Part shown: in pieces, positions 1 through 5,417 of the stretch
How positions within the stretch are numbered: the first letter of the stretch is position 1
How the letters are laid out: each line of letters begins with the position of its first letter
Source: Acidimicrobiia bacterium
GTDB lineage: Bacteria; Actinomycetota; Acidimicrobiia; Acidimicrobiales; AC-14
Length of the DNA: 5,417 bases
Direction of reading: 5' to 3'
NCBI GenBank assembly: GCA_019243595.1
Contig: JAFAUA010000162.1
Location: forward strand, 1 to 5,417
Program-made: the position numbers and the translations under genes
Notes under the pieces: model-generated
Databases searched by the model: none
Seen by the model: only the letters and a program-made list of their open reading frames with translations
Told to the model about the DNA's origin: nothing

Positions 1-1
1 C

Positions 2-274
2 CTGGCCGAGCTCCTTTCGACGGTCGCCGAGACGATGATCGCCCGCGAGCGCCTGCGCCGTGAGGTGAAGGCCCTCACCGCTGAAGGCCGCATCAGCGCC
101 ATCATCGTCGGCTTGCTCCCGATCGGGCTTGGCCTCGTGATGTACAGCATGAACCGCGAGTACATGAACGTCTTGCTGCACGACGGGTTCGGCCAGACCC
201 TCCTCATCGGCGCCGGCATCATGGCCGGGGTCGGCTTCTGGTGGATGAAGAAGACCATCGAGATCGACATCTAG
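2..274 (+). CDS. tadB: TadB-like type II secretion F-family protein (C-terminal part)
   Basis: This is the last 90 codons of a gene that begins before the window; the reading frame is open from base 2 to the TAG at 272-274. TadB is an integral inner-membrane protein of the Tad/Flp pilus machine that works with TadC as the platform beside the TadA ATPase. Visible features are an amphipathic basic stretch (ETMIARERLRREVKAL) followed by AEGRISA, a hydrophobic segment (IIVGLLPIGLGLVMYSM), a short loop with REYMNVLLHDGFG, a second hydrophobic segment (LLIGAGIMAGVGFWWM), and a short charged tail KKTIEIDI. The order RLRREVKALTAEGR, two membrane helices and a KK-I-I-I-type end is characteristic of TadB C-termini. 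An ATG occurs at 35, but it is internal. The adjacent tadC gene, 9 nt downstream, supports the call. The type II secretion F fold is well supported; the Tad rather than another pilus system is inferred from the TadB-TadC pair. Confidence 0.88.
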   Translation: MAELLSTVAETMIARERLRREVKALTAEGRISAIIVGLLPIGLGLVMYSMNREYMNVLLHDGFGQTLLIGAGIMAGVGFWWMKKTIEIDI

Positions 275-283
275 GGACTGAGC

Positions 284-1201
284 ATGCTTCTCCTCACTTT
301 CATCGCTGTCTTTCTGTCGATCTGCCTCGCTGTCTACGCCGTCGTGGGGTCGGCAGAGGAAAAGGCCACGATTCGCGAGTCGCTCCGCCAACTGGGCGGC
401 TACGAGATCGAGAACGAGCGCGACCGGGAGCTGCTCGACCCGCTCCGCCAGCGTGCGGTCGTGCCCGTCGTCAACTGGTTCACCGGCATCGGGCGTCGCC
501 TGACGCCTGTCGGCTACGTCGACGGCATCCGCCGCAAGTTGACACTCGCCGGCAACTTCACGCCCGAGAACCTCGACCGCTTCCTCGCCATACGCGTGGT
601 GACGCTGGCGCTGATCCCCGTGTGGGCGTTCCTTGCCTTCGGGCTTCTGAGCACCCTGGGTAACTCGAGCCGCTTGGGCGTCTTCGTGCTCCTGACGCTC
701 GGGTCGATCCTGGGCCCCGACGCCATCCTGAACCGCAAGGTCGCCGAGCGCCAGCACGAGATCCAGGTGCGGCTCCCCGACATCCTCGACCTGCTGACGA
801 TCAGCGTCGAGGCCGGCCTCGGCTTCGAACAGGCCCTCGACCGCACGATCGCCGCTGTTCCCGGGCCGCTCTCCGAGGAGTTCGCGCGCATGCTGGGTGA
901 GGTGCGGGCGGGCGCAAGCCGGGCCGACGCCATGCGCGCCATGGACGAGCGCATTGACGTCCCCGAGGTCCGGTCGTTCGTCCTCGCCATCCTGCAGGCC
1001 GACACGTTCGGTGTCTCCATCGGCCGTGTGCTGCGGGCCCAAGCCGACGAGATGCGCATCAAGCGTCGTCAGCTGGCCCAAGAGCAGGCTTTGAAGGCGC
1101 CCGTGAAGATGCTCTTCCCGATGGTGTTCTGCATCTTCCCGGCTCTCTTCGTGGTCGTCATCGGGCCCGCAATCATCAACATCTCCAAGGGCTTCAAGTA
1201 G
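284..1201 (+). CDS. tadC: TadC-like type II secretion F-family protein
   Basis: Complete 305-residue protein, a normal length for TadC. It should sit in the cytoplasmic membrane and pair with TadB to form the platform of a Tad/Flp pilus. Visible layout: an N-terminal membrane helix (residues 2-22, LLLTFIAVFLSICLAVYAVVG), a charged cytoplasmic stretch with a KLTLAGNFTPENLDRFLAIR segment (85-104), two hydrophobic segments (about 105-122 and 131-145), then the T2SSF domain from LPDILDLLTISVEAGLGFEQAL (164-185) through QADTFGVSIGRVLR and QAL-KAPVKMLFPM to the final helix (278-300). The LPD-LDLL-VEAGL signature and the KAP-K-LFP ending are typical of the family. The ATG at 284 has an AGGGA Shine-Dalgarno at 273-277 that overlaps the tadB stop codon, 6 nt spacing, so translation is probably coupled to tadB. 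Nothing suggests truncation or frameshift. Confidence 0.93.
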   Translation: MLLLTFIAVFLSICLAVYAVVGSAEEKATIRESLRQLGGYEIENERDRELLDPLRQRAVVPVVNWFTGIGRRLTPVGYVDGIRRKLTLAGNFTPENLDRFLAIRVVTLALIPVWAFLAFGLLSTLGNSSRLGVFVLLTLGSILGPDAILNRKVAERQHEIQVRLPDILDLLTISVEAGLGFEQALDRTIAAVPGPLSEEFARMLGEVRAGASRADAMRAMDERIDVPEVRSFVLAILQADTFGVSIGRVLRAQADEMRIKRRQLAQEQALKAPVKMLFPMVFCIFPALFVVVIGPAIINISKGFK

Positions 1202-1209
1202 AGCCACCC

Positions 1210-3294
1210 GTGCGGGTCATCGCCGCCATCGCGCTGGCGCTGGCGCTCGCGTGGGCGGCCGCATTGGGGCCCGCGAGCGCACAGCCACGGAGCTCGGCCA
1301 CGGGTCGCCTCGAGACCCCGCTCGTCGTCGTCGCCGCACCCGACGCCGCCAGCTGGGTCCGGTTCCTGCGCGCCAGCGGTGCCGCGGCGCGCGAGGGGAC
1401 ATTCGCCGAGGCGGTGAAGCGCCCAGCCGCGGTGATCACGGGCGACACGAAGCTGTCGAGCGCACAGCTCGACCAGTTGAAACAGGCGGTCGCAAGGGGA
1501 GAGCGCGTCGTGTCGCCGAACGACGCCGTGCTCGACGCGGTCGGCGTGGGACGGACCCCGGCCCGCACGGTCACTTCGGCGACGATGCAGGGCCTCACCG
1601 GGCCCGCCCGCTGGGCGTTTCCGCTGTCGATGCGCCCGCTCGAGGGCGCGACGGTGCTCCCGGTGGCAACCGGGGACGCAGACGCCGTCATCGCCGGCTA
1701 CCGAGACCTGGGAAGCGGGCGCGTGCTTGCCCTTGGCGTCGACCCGTTCGGAGAAGGGCGCGACGGCCACGAGCTGCTGCCCGGCATCGGGCGCCTGGCG
1801 TCGTCGTTCACCGGCGCAGATTGGGGCCCGACTCGCACGGGTGCCGACGTGTATCTCGATCCCGGGAGCTTGCACAACGGGGTGAGCGCCGCGCCCGCCG
1901 AGCTCGCCCGCCGGCTGGCGGGTGCACGCGCCGTGCACGTCGCCGGTTGGAACGGCGACAACCGGGACCCCAAGTTCAACTTCGACTACCAGGCCCTAAT
2001 CGACGCCCTGCACGCACGCGGGATTCTCGTCTATGCGTGGCTGGAACCGCCGTTCGTCAGTGAACGGTTCTGGCTCGACCATCCCGAGTGCCGGGAGAAG
2101 AACGCGGCGGGCAAGGACGCCATCGGCGACTGGCGGAAGCTCATCGCCCTCGAGGATCCGAACTGCTTCCAGCTGGCGCAGCCCGTCTACACGCATGTCG
2201 TGTCGGGCTTCGCCTTCGACGGTGTCGACGTCGCCGAGCTCTACTTCGAGCCGCCGATCGATCCCAAGAACTACACGCCGTTCCATCCCTCGGCGCTGGC
2301 CCAGTTCGGGCACAAGCCTTCTGCCGACCCCGCTGGGTTCACGGCGTTCCGCACGCGCCTGGTCACCGACCTCAACCGCAAGCTGCTGCAGGTTCTCAAC
2401 GGTCTGCCCCACGCCAAGCAGCTCGACTTCAAGATGACCGTCGTCGACAACAAGCTGGATCCCGCTTTCGGCGAGCAGGTCGGCAGCGACATCGACGCCC
2501 TGGCCCAGGTGGCGCGCGAGAACGGGGCGGCGCTACAGGTCGAGGATCCCTTCGTGCTGTGGACGCAGGGACCGCTGCGCTACGACGCGCTCGTTCCCCA
2601 GCTGCAGTCGCTGATGCCGCCGGGGTTTGCGTACCCCGATGTGAACGTCGTCGATCGGGAAGCCGGTTATCCGACGTCCGCCATGACCGGGGCCGAGCTC
2701 GACCTGGCGATGTCGTCGGCGGCGCGCGTTGCCGGGTACGTCGCCCTGTACTCGGCGGGCACCGTCGGCGCCGACGACATGGCTCACGTGGCGTCTGCCG
2801 TCGCCGGATCGGCGGCGACGCTCGACAACGGGATCCAGACGCCCTGGACGGTCAACGTCTTCGCACCGGGTGGCCCGCGCTACCGCCGACTACTCGTTGA
2901 TGGCAAGCGCTGGCCCGCGGGCGCGGGCGTCGCTGTCGTCCCCACGGGAACGCATCTCCTGCAGTGGTCGACCGGCTCTCGTTCGGGGCCAGGGCTCGTT
3001 CGTTTCACCGGCGAGCTCGCCACGGCGTCGGTGACTGGTACGTCGATGACACTCAAGTACGACTCGCGGGCGCCGGTGTTTGCCGTGGTCGACAGGAGGC
3101 CCGTCGACGGGGCCTCACAGGCGAATCCCGACGGCGGATTCACCCTGCCCCTCCCTCCCGGCCGCCACACGGTGACGATCTCCTTCGCCACGGGTTCGGG
3201 TGAGCGGAAGGCGTCGTGGCCTCTCATCGCCCTCACGGTGGCCCTGTTGAGCGCTGTGGGCATTTCGTGGGGCGCCGTGCGGGTCCGGTCGTGA
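1210..3294 (+). CDS. Exported, membrane-anchored protein with glycoside-hydrolase-like TIM barrel
   Basis: A 694-residue protein I cannot assign to a named family. Starting at GTG 1210, it opens with a signal peptide (VIAAIALALALAWAAALG, likely cleavage after ASA at 22-24) and ends with a membrane helix (about 669-688) and VRVRS, so it is probably displayed outside the cell and anchored at its C-terminus. Residues about 36-195 alternate strands and helices (LVVVAAPD, RPAAVITGD, GSGRVLALGVDPFGEG), which recalls a glutamine-amidotransferase-like or ThuA-like fold. Residues about 210-530 look like a TIM barrel of the hypothetical glycosyl hydrolase type: strands AVHVAGWN, ILVYAWLEPP, FDGVDVAELYFEPP, LDFKMTVVD, ALQVEDPF, AYPDVNVVD, GYVALYSAG. 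E343 and E445, at strand ends, are candidate catalytic acids. Residues about 545-660 look like a beta-sandwich. The 8-nt gap after tadC, with GAG at 1201-1203 as a weak ribosome site, implies one operon. Polysaccharide processing is inference; a catalytically dead binding protein is possible. Confidence 0.8.
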   Translation: MRVIAAIALALALAWAAALGPASAQPRSSATGRLETPLVVVAAPDAASWVRFLRASGAAAREGTFAEAVKRPAAVITGDTKLSSAQLDQLKQAVARGERVVSPNDAVLDAVGVGRTPARTVTSATMQGLTGPARWAFPLSMRPLEGATVLPVATGDADAVIAGYRDLGSGRVLALGVDPFGEGRDGHELLPGIGRLASSFTGADWGPTRTGADVYLDPGSLHNGVSAAPAELARRLAGARAVHVAGWNGDNRDPKFNFDYQALIDALHARGILVYAWLEPPFVSERFWLDHPECREKNAAGKDAIGDWRKLIALEDPNCFQLAQPVYTHVVSGFAFDGVDVAELYFEPPIDPKNYTPFHPSALAQFGHKPSADPAGFTAFRTRLVTDLNRKLLQVLNGLPHAKQLDFKMTVVDNKLDPAFGEQVGSDIDALAQVARENGAALQVEDPFVLWTQGPLRYDALVPQLQSLMPPGFAYPDVNVVDREAGYPTSAMTGAELDLAMSSAARVAGYVALYSAGTVGADDMAHVASAVAGSAATLDNGIQTPWTVNVFAPGGPRYRRLLVDGKRWPAGAGVAVVPTGTHLLQWSTGSRSGPGLVRFTGELATASVTGTSMTLKYDSRAPVFAVVDRRPVDGASQANPDGGFTLPLPPGRHTVTISFATGSGERKASWPLIALTVALLSAVGISWGAVRVRS

Positions 3295-3310
3295 GGGGAG
3301 GCCAGTTCGA

Positions 3311-3373
3311 ATGACGGTGTCCCGAACGGGACTTTGGTCCCGACTTCTGCTCCGCAGGTCCCCTTTCGCGTGA
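3311..3373 (+). CDS. Possible 20-residue leader peptide
   Basis: A 20-codon ORF (ATG 3311, TGA 3371-3373) lies between the TIM-barrel gene and the response regulator. It begins MTVSRTGLWSR and ends LLRRSPFA; it is basic (four Arg), with no recognisable family. Its ribosome site is the best in the window: GAGGGGAGG at 3293-3301, starting inside the upstream stop codon, with 9 nt spacing. Its stop is followed after 2 nt by an ATG (3376) in the frame of the response regulator, a layout that permits translational coupling. Against it: the ORF overlaps the palindromic operator-like sequence, which alone constrains many of its codons, and an ORF this short can arise by chance. Treat as a candidate only. 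Confidence 0.25.
   Translation: MTVSRTGLWSRLLLRRSPFA
3319..3342 (+). promoter_or_regulatory. DosR-box-like operator: three alternating half-sites
   Basis: GTCCCG (3319-3324), AA, CGGGAC (3327-3332), TTTG, GTCCCG (3337-3342). The right pair forms a perfect 6-bp inverted repeat around a 4-nt spacer. Read over 3325-3344 it matches the published mycobacterial DosR consensus TTSGGGACTWWAGTCCCSAA at 16 of 20 positions, and at 13 of 14 in the GGGACTWWAGTCCC core (the one core mismatch is G for A at 3336). The left pair, GTCCCG-AA-CGGGAC, is also a perfect inverted repeat sharing the middle half-site. The site lies 24 nt after the upstream stop and 63 nt before the preferred start of a DosR-like response regulator, so autoregulation is the simplest reading. 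Half-sites are seen directly; the binding protein is inferred. At the RNA level the same bases could form two mutually exclusive small hairpins. Confidence 0.6.
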
Positions 3374-3405
3374 CGATGACGCGCCTAGACCCCAAGATGG
3401 AGCCA

Positions 3406-4065
3406 ATGGCGATTCGGGTATTCCTCGTCGACGATCACGAGCTCGTGCGCATGGGGCTGCGCGATGCCGTCGCGGCCGAGGACGGCCTGCAGTTCGTGGG
3501 TGAGGCGGCCAGCGCCGCCGAGGCCGTGGAGGGCATGGCTCAGGCCGAACCCGACGTCGCCGTCGTCGACGTCCGTCTGGGGCCCGACGAGGCCGACGGG
3601 ATCAGCGTGTGCCGCGATGTGCGTGCTGCCCATCCGGAGACCCGGTGCCTGATGCTCACCAGCTACCCGGGCGACGAGGCCCTGTTCGACTCGATCATGG
3701 CCGGAGCCAGTGGCTATCTCCTGAAGGAGATCCCGGTCAACGACCTACTCACCGCCATCCGGCGGGTGGCGGCGGGGGAGAGCCTTATCGACCCGGCGAT
3801 GACCGCCAGCGTGCTCGACCGCATCCGGGCACCGATGTCGAGCGAGAAGGCCAACCGGAGGCCTTTGACGCCCCAAGAGAGCAACATCCTCGAGCTCATC
3901 GCCGACGGCAAGACCAACAAGGAGATTGCCCTCGAGCTGGGCCTGGCCGAGAAGACGGTCAAGTACTACGTCTCCAACCTGCTGGCCAAGCTCGGCATGC
4001 ACCGCCGCAGCCAAGCCGCCGCCTACGCCGCCCGCCTCAGCGAACGAGCCCGAGCCCGCAACTAG
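3406..4065 (+). CDS. DevR/DosR-like NarL-family response regulator
   Basis: A two-component response regulator of 219 residues from ATG 3406, a DNA-binding transcription factor in the cytoplasm. Receiver domain (about 2-122): acidic pair D9-D10, phospho-acceptor D55 (VVDVRL), switch T85 (MLTSY) and K107 (YLLKE). LuxR/NarL helix-turn-helix (about 153-211): LTPQE, IADGKTNKEIA, and recognition helix AEKTVKYYVSNLLAKLGMHRRSQ. Similarity by eye to mycobacterial DosR is strong: RCLMLTSY, DEALFDSIMAGASGY and LLAKLGM-RR-QAA all have near-identical counterparts. One difference is tyrosine (Y187) where DosR has base-contacting Asn183. Start choice: MAIRVFLVDDHE fits family N-termini, with GGAG at 3399-3402 but only 3 nt spacing; ATG 3397 and ATG 3376 (possibly coupled to the leader ORF) are alternatives in the same frame. 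No partner kinase is visible. The DosR-like box upstream suggests self-regulation; actual targets and signal (hypoxia, nitric oxide or other) are unknown. Confidence 0.93.
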   Translation: MAIRVFLVDDHELVRMGLRDAVAAEDGLQFVGEAASAAEAVEGMAQAEPDVAVVDVRLGPDEADGISVCRDVRAAHPETRCLMLTSYPGDEALFDSIMAGASGYLLKEIPVNDLLTAIRRVAAGESLIDPAMTASVLDRIRAPMSSEKANRRPLTPQESNILELIADGKTNKEIALELGLAEKTVKYYVSNLLAKLGMHRRSQAAAYAARLSERARARN

Positions 4066-4078
4066 CGGCGCAGCGCCC

Positions 4079-4094
4079 GCGGCCGCGCGGCCGC
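4079..4094. terminator. GC-only perfect palindrome between convergent genes
   Basis: GCGGCCGCGCGGCCGC is its own reverse complement and lies 13 nt after the response regulator stop, within a G/C-only run of 26 nt (4073-4098 or so). As RNA it could fold into a 6-bp all-GC stem with a GCGC loop from either strand. That position, between two convergent genes, suits a bidirectional transcription stop, but no T-tract follows on either side, so it is not a canonical intrinsic terminator. It may equally be chance in GC-rich DNA. Confidence 0.35.
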
Positions 4095-4119
4095 CGCGGC
4101 CAGCTCTCCGCGCAGTAGG

Positions 4120-4150
4120 TGCCGTCAGGGCGACATGCCGTCAGGCGACA
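4120..4150. repeat. Imperfect tandem direct repeat, two units
   Basis: TGCCGTCAGGGCGACA (4120-4135) is followed directly by TGCCGTCAGGCGACA (4136-4150). The units are identical except for one G missing from the second. The repeat lies in the convergent intergenic region, 17 nt from the glycosyltransferase stop codon. It is probably a local duplication; no function can be assigned. Confidence 0.7.
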
Positions 4151-4166
4151 CCAACCACACGCGGAG

Positions 4167-5300
4167 CTAGGAGGACTCGGCTCGTAGGGACGCGGCGACG
4201 TCGGCTGGAGATGGCGTGGCGGCGATCTCTTCTGCCAGGCGCTCGGCCGCTTGCCGGTAGGACGGCTCGGTTAGAACGCGACGGAGGGCGGCCACGATGG
4301 CATCGCTTGTCACGTCGTCGGGCATCAGCGTGACCGACGCGCCGGCGGTGGTCAGGCGGCCGGCGATCGTGAAGTTGTCGGCGCTCTGGGAGAGTGCGAC
4401 CGAAGGGACGCCGTGGGCGAGGACGCCGAACGTCGTCCCCGCGCCTGCGTGGTGGATCACAGCAGCGCATTGGGGGAGAAGGTCTGCCTGCGGGATGAAG
4501 CGATCCACGCGGGCGTTCGCCGGCAGCGGGCCGAGGGCTTCGGGATCGTTGTCTGTCCCGATCGTGGCGACCACGCTCACCGGCTCGTCGGCCAGCGCAT
4601 GAAGGATCAGACGGAAGACGTTGGGGTTGTTGGAGAACGTTCCCAGCGTGACGTACACGACCGGATCACGTGTTTGAGGCGAAGACGTCGGCAGGGGAGT
4701 CGGCCGCAACGGTTGGACTCGGGGAATGGAGGCGGCTGAGGGATCCATTGACGGCGGGCAGATGGCGAGCGTCCTGCCGTTGAAGACACCGGCTGACGGG
4801 GGGAGGTCACGTCCGAACTCGCGCCAGATCGGGCTGACGGCGTCACCCACCAGGTCCAGCACCGCAGGTTCGTCGAGGGGACCGACCGTATGCAGGGCGA
4901 TCGGTACGCCAGTGAGATCGCCGACAAGCGGCGCCGCGTACATGACCGGGTCGAAGACCAACAGATCGGGTGTGAGCTCCCGACAGAGCTCGAGCAGGCC
5001 GTCGACCGTGAGCGCCATGCCGACCTCGCCGAACAGCCTCGGCAGGAAGTACCCCTCGAGCCGCTCGGGCGCGAGACCGTCGCCGGGAAGGCCTCGTGTG
5101 CGCTTCCGCAACATCTCGTACCACTCGCCAAACGCCGGTGTGACCTCACGAAAGGCGAGACCGCGCGACACCGCAGGACCCTCAGCGTCGGGCCCGCTCG
5201 CGAAGACCACGTCGTCGCCCAGGGCGACCAACGCCTCGGCCAGCGGCATCAGCGGCGTGATGTGGCCCGTCTGGGGAATGCAGGTGAAGACGACGCGCAC
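4167..5300 (-). CDS. GT1-family glycosyltransferase (MGT/UGT type)
   Basis: A 377-residue cytoplasmic nucleotide-sugar glycosyltransferase with the GT-B fold, resembling macrolide and other natural-product glycosyltransferases. The N-terminal acceptor domain opens RVVFTCIPQTGHITPLMPLA; H13 in the GHI-P motif corresponds to the usual catalytic base. The C-terminal donor domain starts near PVVYVTLGTFSN (213-224) and carries the signature RFIPQADLLPQCAAVIHHAG (267-286) followed by AGTT, with H283/H284 at the diphosphate-binding position. It continues HGVPSVALSQSADNFTIAGR (296-315), where D308-N309 stands at the usual D-Q sugar-contact pair. Length is slightly short but complete. The start is GTG at 5298-5300, 33 nt after a probable TetR-family gene; no good Shine-Dalgarno is seen, and no other in-frame start lies between that stop and this GTG. 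Donor sugar and acceptor cannot be read from sequence; drug or metabolite inactivation, or glycolipid or natural-product glycosylation, are all possible. Confidence 0.93.
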   Translation of the reverse strand: MRVVFTCIPQTGHITPLMPLAEALVALGDDVVFASGPDAEGPAVSRGLAFREVTPAFGEWYEMLRKRTRGLPGDGLAPERLEGYFLPRLFGEVGMALTVDGLLELCRELTPDLLVFDPVMYAAPLVGDLTGVPIALHTVGPLDEPAVLDLVGDAVSPIWREFGRDLPPSAGVFNGRTLAICPPSMDPSAASIPRVQPLRPTPLPTSSPQTRDPVVYVTLGTFSNNPNVFRLILHALADEPVSVVATIGTDNDPEALGPLPANARVDRFIPQADLLPQCAAVIHHAGAGTTFGVLAHGVPSVALSQSADNFTIAGRLTTAGASVTLMPDDVTSDAIVAALRRVLTEPSYRQAAERLAEEIAATPSPADVAASLRAESS

Positions 5301-5333
5301 CGGCGACGGTTCTACTGCCCCAGTCTCACAACA

Positions 5334-5417
5334 TCACGTCAGCTGTTGGACGAGAGTCGCCGCGAGCCACTGCTCGTACTTCTCGGGGGACCAGCGCTTG
5401 TCGACGACGAGGAGTCG
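5334..5417 (-). CDS. Probable TetR-family regulator (C-terminal fragment)
   Basis: An open frame enters from the right edge of the window and ends at TGA (complement of 5334-5336), giving the last 27 residues: LLVVDKRWSPEKYEQWLAAT followed by LVQQLT. The pattern W-S-P-E-x-Y-E-x-W-L-A-x-T-L-V at the extreme C-terminus resembles the last helix of many actinobacterial TetR/AcrR-family regulators. It is on the same strand as the glycosyltransferase with a 33-nt gap, so the two are likely co-transcribed, and the regulator may control the pair. The helix-turn-helix lies outside the window, so the family is a judgement from a short fragment. Confidence 0.5.
   Translation of the reverse strand, partial: RLLVVDKRWSPEKYEQWLAATLVQQLT

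Noticed and set aside
1069..1938. Long open frame on the - strand across tadC and the TIM-barrel gene
   Set aside because: It is the usual antisense shadow in GC-rich DNA; its peptide is low in hydrophobic order, rich in Arg/Gly/His and shows no domain, while the + strand proteins are convincing.
2088..2900. Alternative + frame of 270 codons inside the TIM-barrel gene
   Set aside because: Its peptide is extremely rich in Arg and Ala with no recognisable motif; it is a frame shadow of the 694-residue gene.
3327..3342. Intrinsic terminator for the tad operon
   Set aside because: The stem is only 6 bp and the following bases (acttctgctcc) are not a T-tract; the match to a DosR box explains the symmetry better.
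3381..3391. TAGACC as a -10 promoter element before the regulator
   Set aside because: No acceptable -35 sequence lies 16-18 nt upstream, and such hexamers are common.
3334..3405. Translation of the response regulator from TTG 3334
   Set aside because: It would begin inside the palindromic box, has no ribosome site at a proper distance, and adds 24 residues absent from family N-termini.
5301..5336. Single TetR-glycosyltransferase fusion broken by a stop codon
   Set aside because: The frames agree, but the TetR-like tail ends naturally at its last helix and the glycosyltransferase starts with a normal N-terminal strand, so two separate genes are more likely.
1..5417. tRNA, rRNA, CRISPR array, insertion sequence or phage attachment site
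   Set aside because: No cloverleaf-like segment, regularly spaced repeat, transposase or terminal inverted repeat was seen on either strand.

Overview
The window is high-GC DNA with GC-rich codon third positions, GTG starts and short intergenic gaps. This suggests an actinomycetote, possibly from an uncultivated or environmental lineage such as Acidimicrobiia. The phylum rests on base composition and the look of the proteins; the class is a guess.

Left part (1-3294, + strand): the C-terminal end of a TadB-like inner-membrane protein, a complete TadC-like protein, and a 694-residue exported, membrane-anchored protein with a glycoside-hydrolase-like TIM barrel. Gaps of 9 and 8 nt mean the three are almost certainly one transcript, the distal end of a Tad/Flp pilus (or related type II/IV secretion) operon. 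The third gene is not a standard Tad component and is the least understood protein here.

Middle (3295-4065, + strand): a 111-nt leader and a NarL/LuxR-family response regulator that by eye closely resembles mycobacterial DevR/DosR. The leader holds three alternating 6-bp half-sites, GTCCCG / CGGGAC / GTCCCG. The right-hand pair matches 13 of 14 core positions of the DosR box. A DosR-type regulator behind a DosR-type box suggests autoregulation, and possibly a link between a redox/hypoxia-type signal and the pilus locus. The same leader contains a 20-codon ORF with a strong Shine-Dalgarno sequence that ends just before an in-frame ATG of the regulator. No histidine kinase is in the window.

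Right part (4066-5417): a 101-nt convergent intergenic region with a perfect 16-bp GC palindrome and a 15/16-bp tandem repeat. It is followed on the - strand by a GT1/MGT-family glycosyltransferase and, 33 nt upstream of that, the last 27 codons of a probable TetR-family regulator running off the window edge. These two look like an independent regulator plus glycosyltransferase unit, unrelated to the Tad segment. No RNA genes, insertion sequences, CRISPR arrays or attachment sites were seen.
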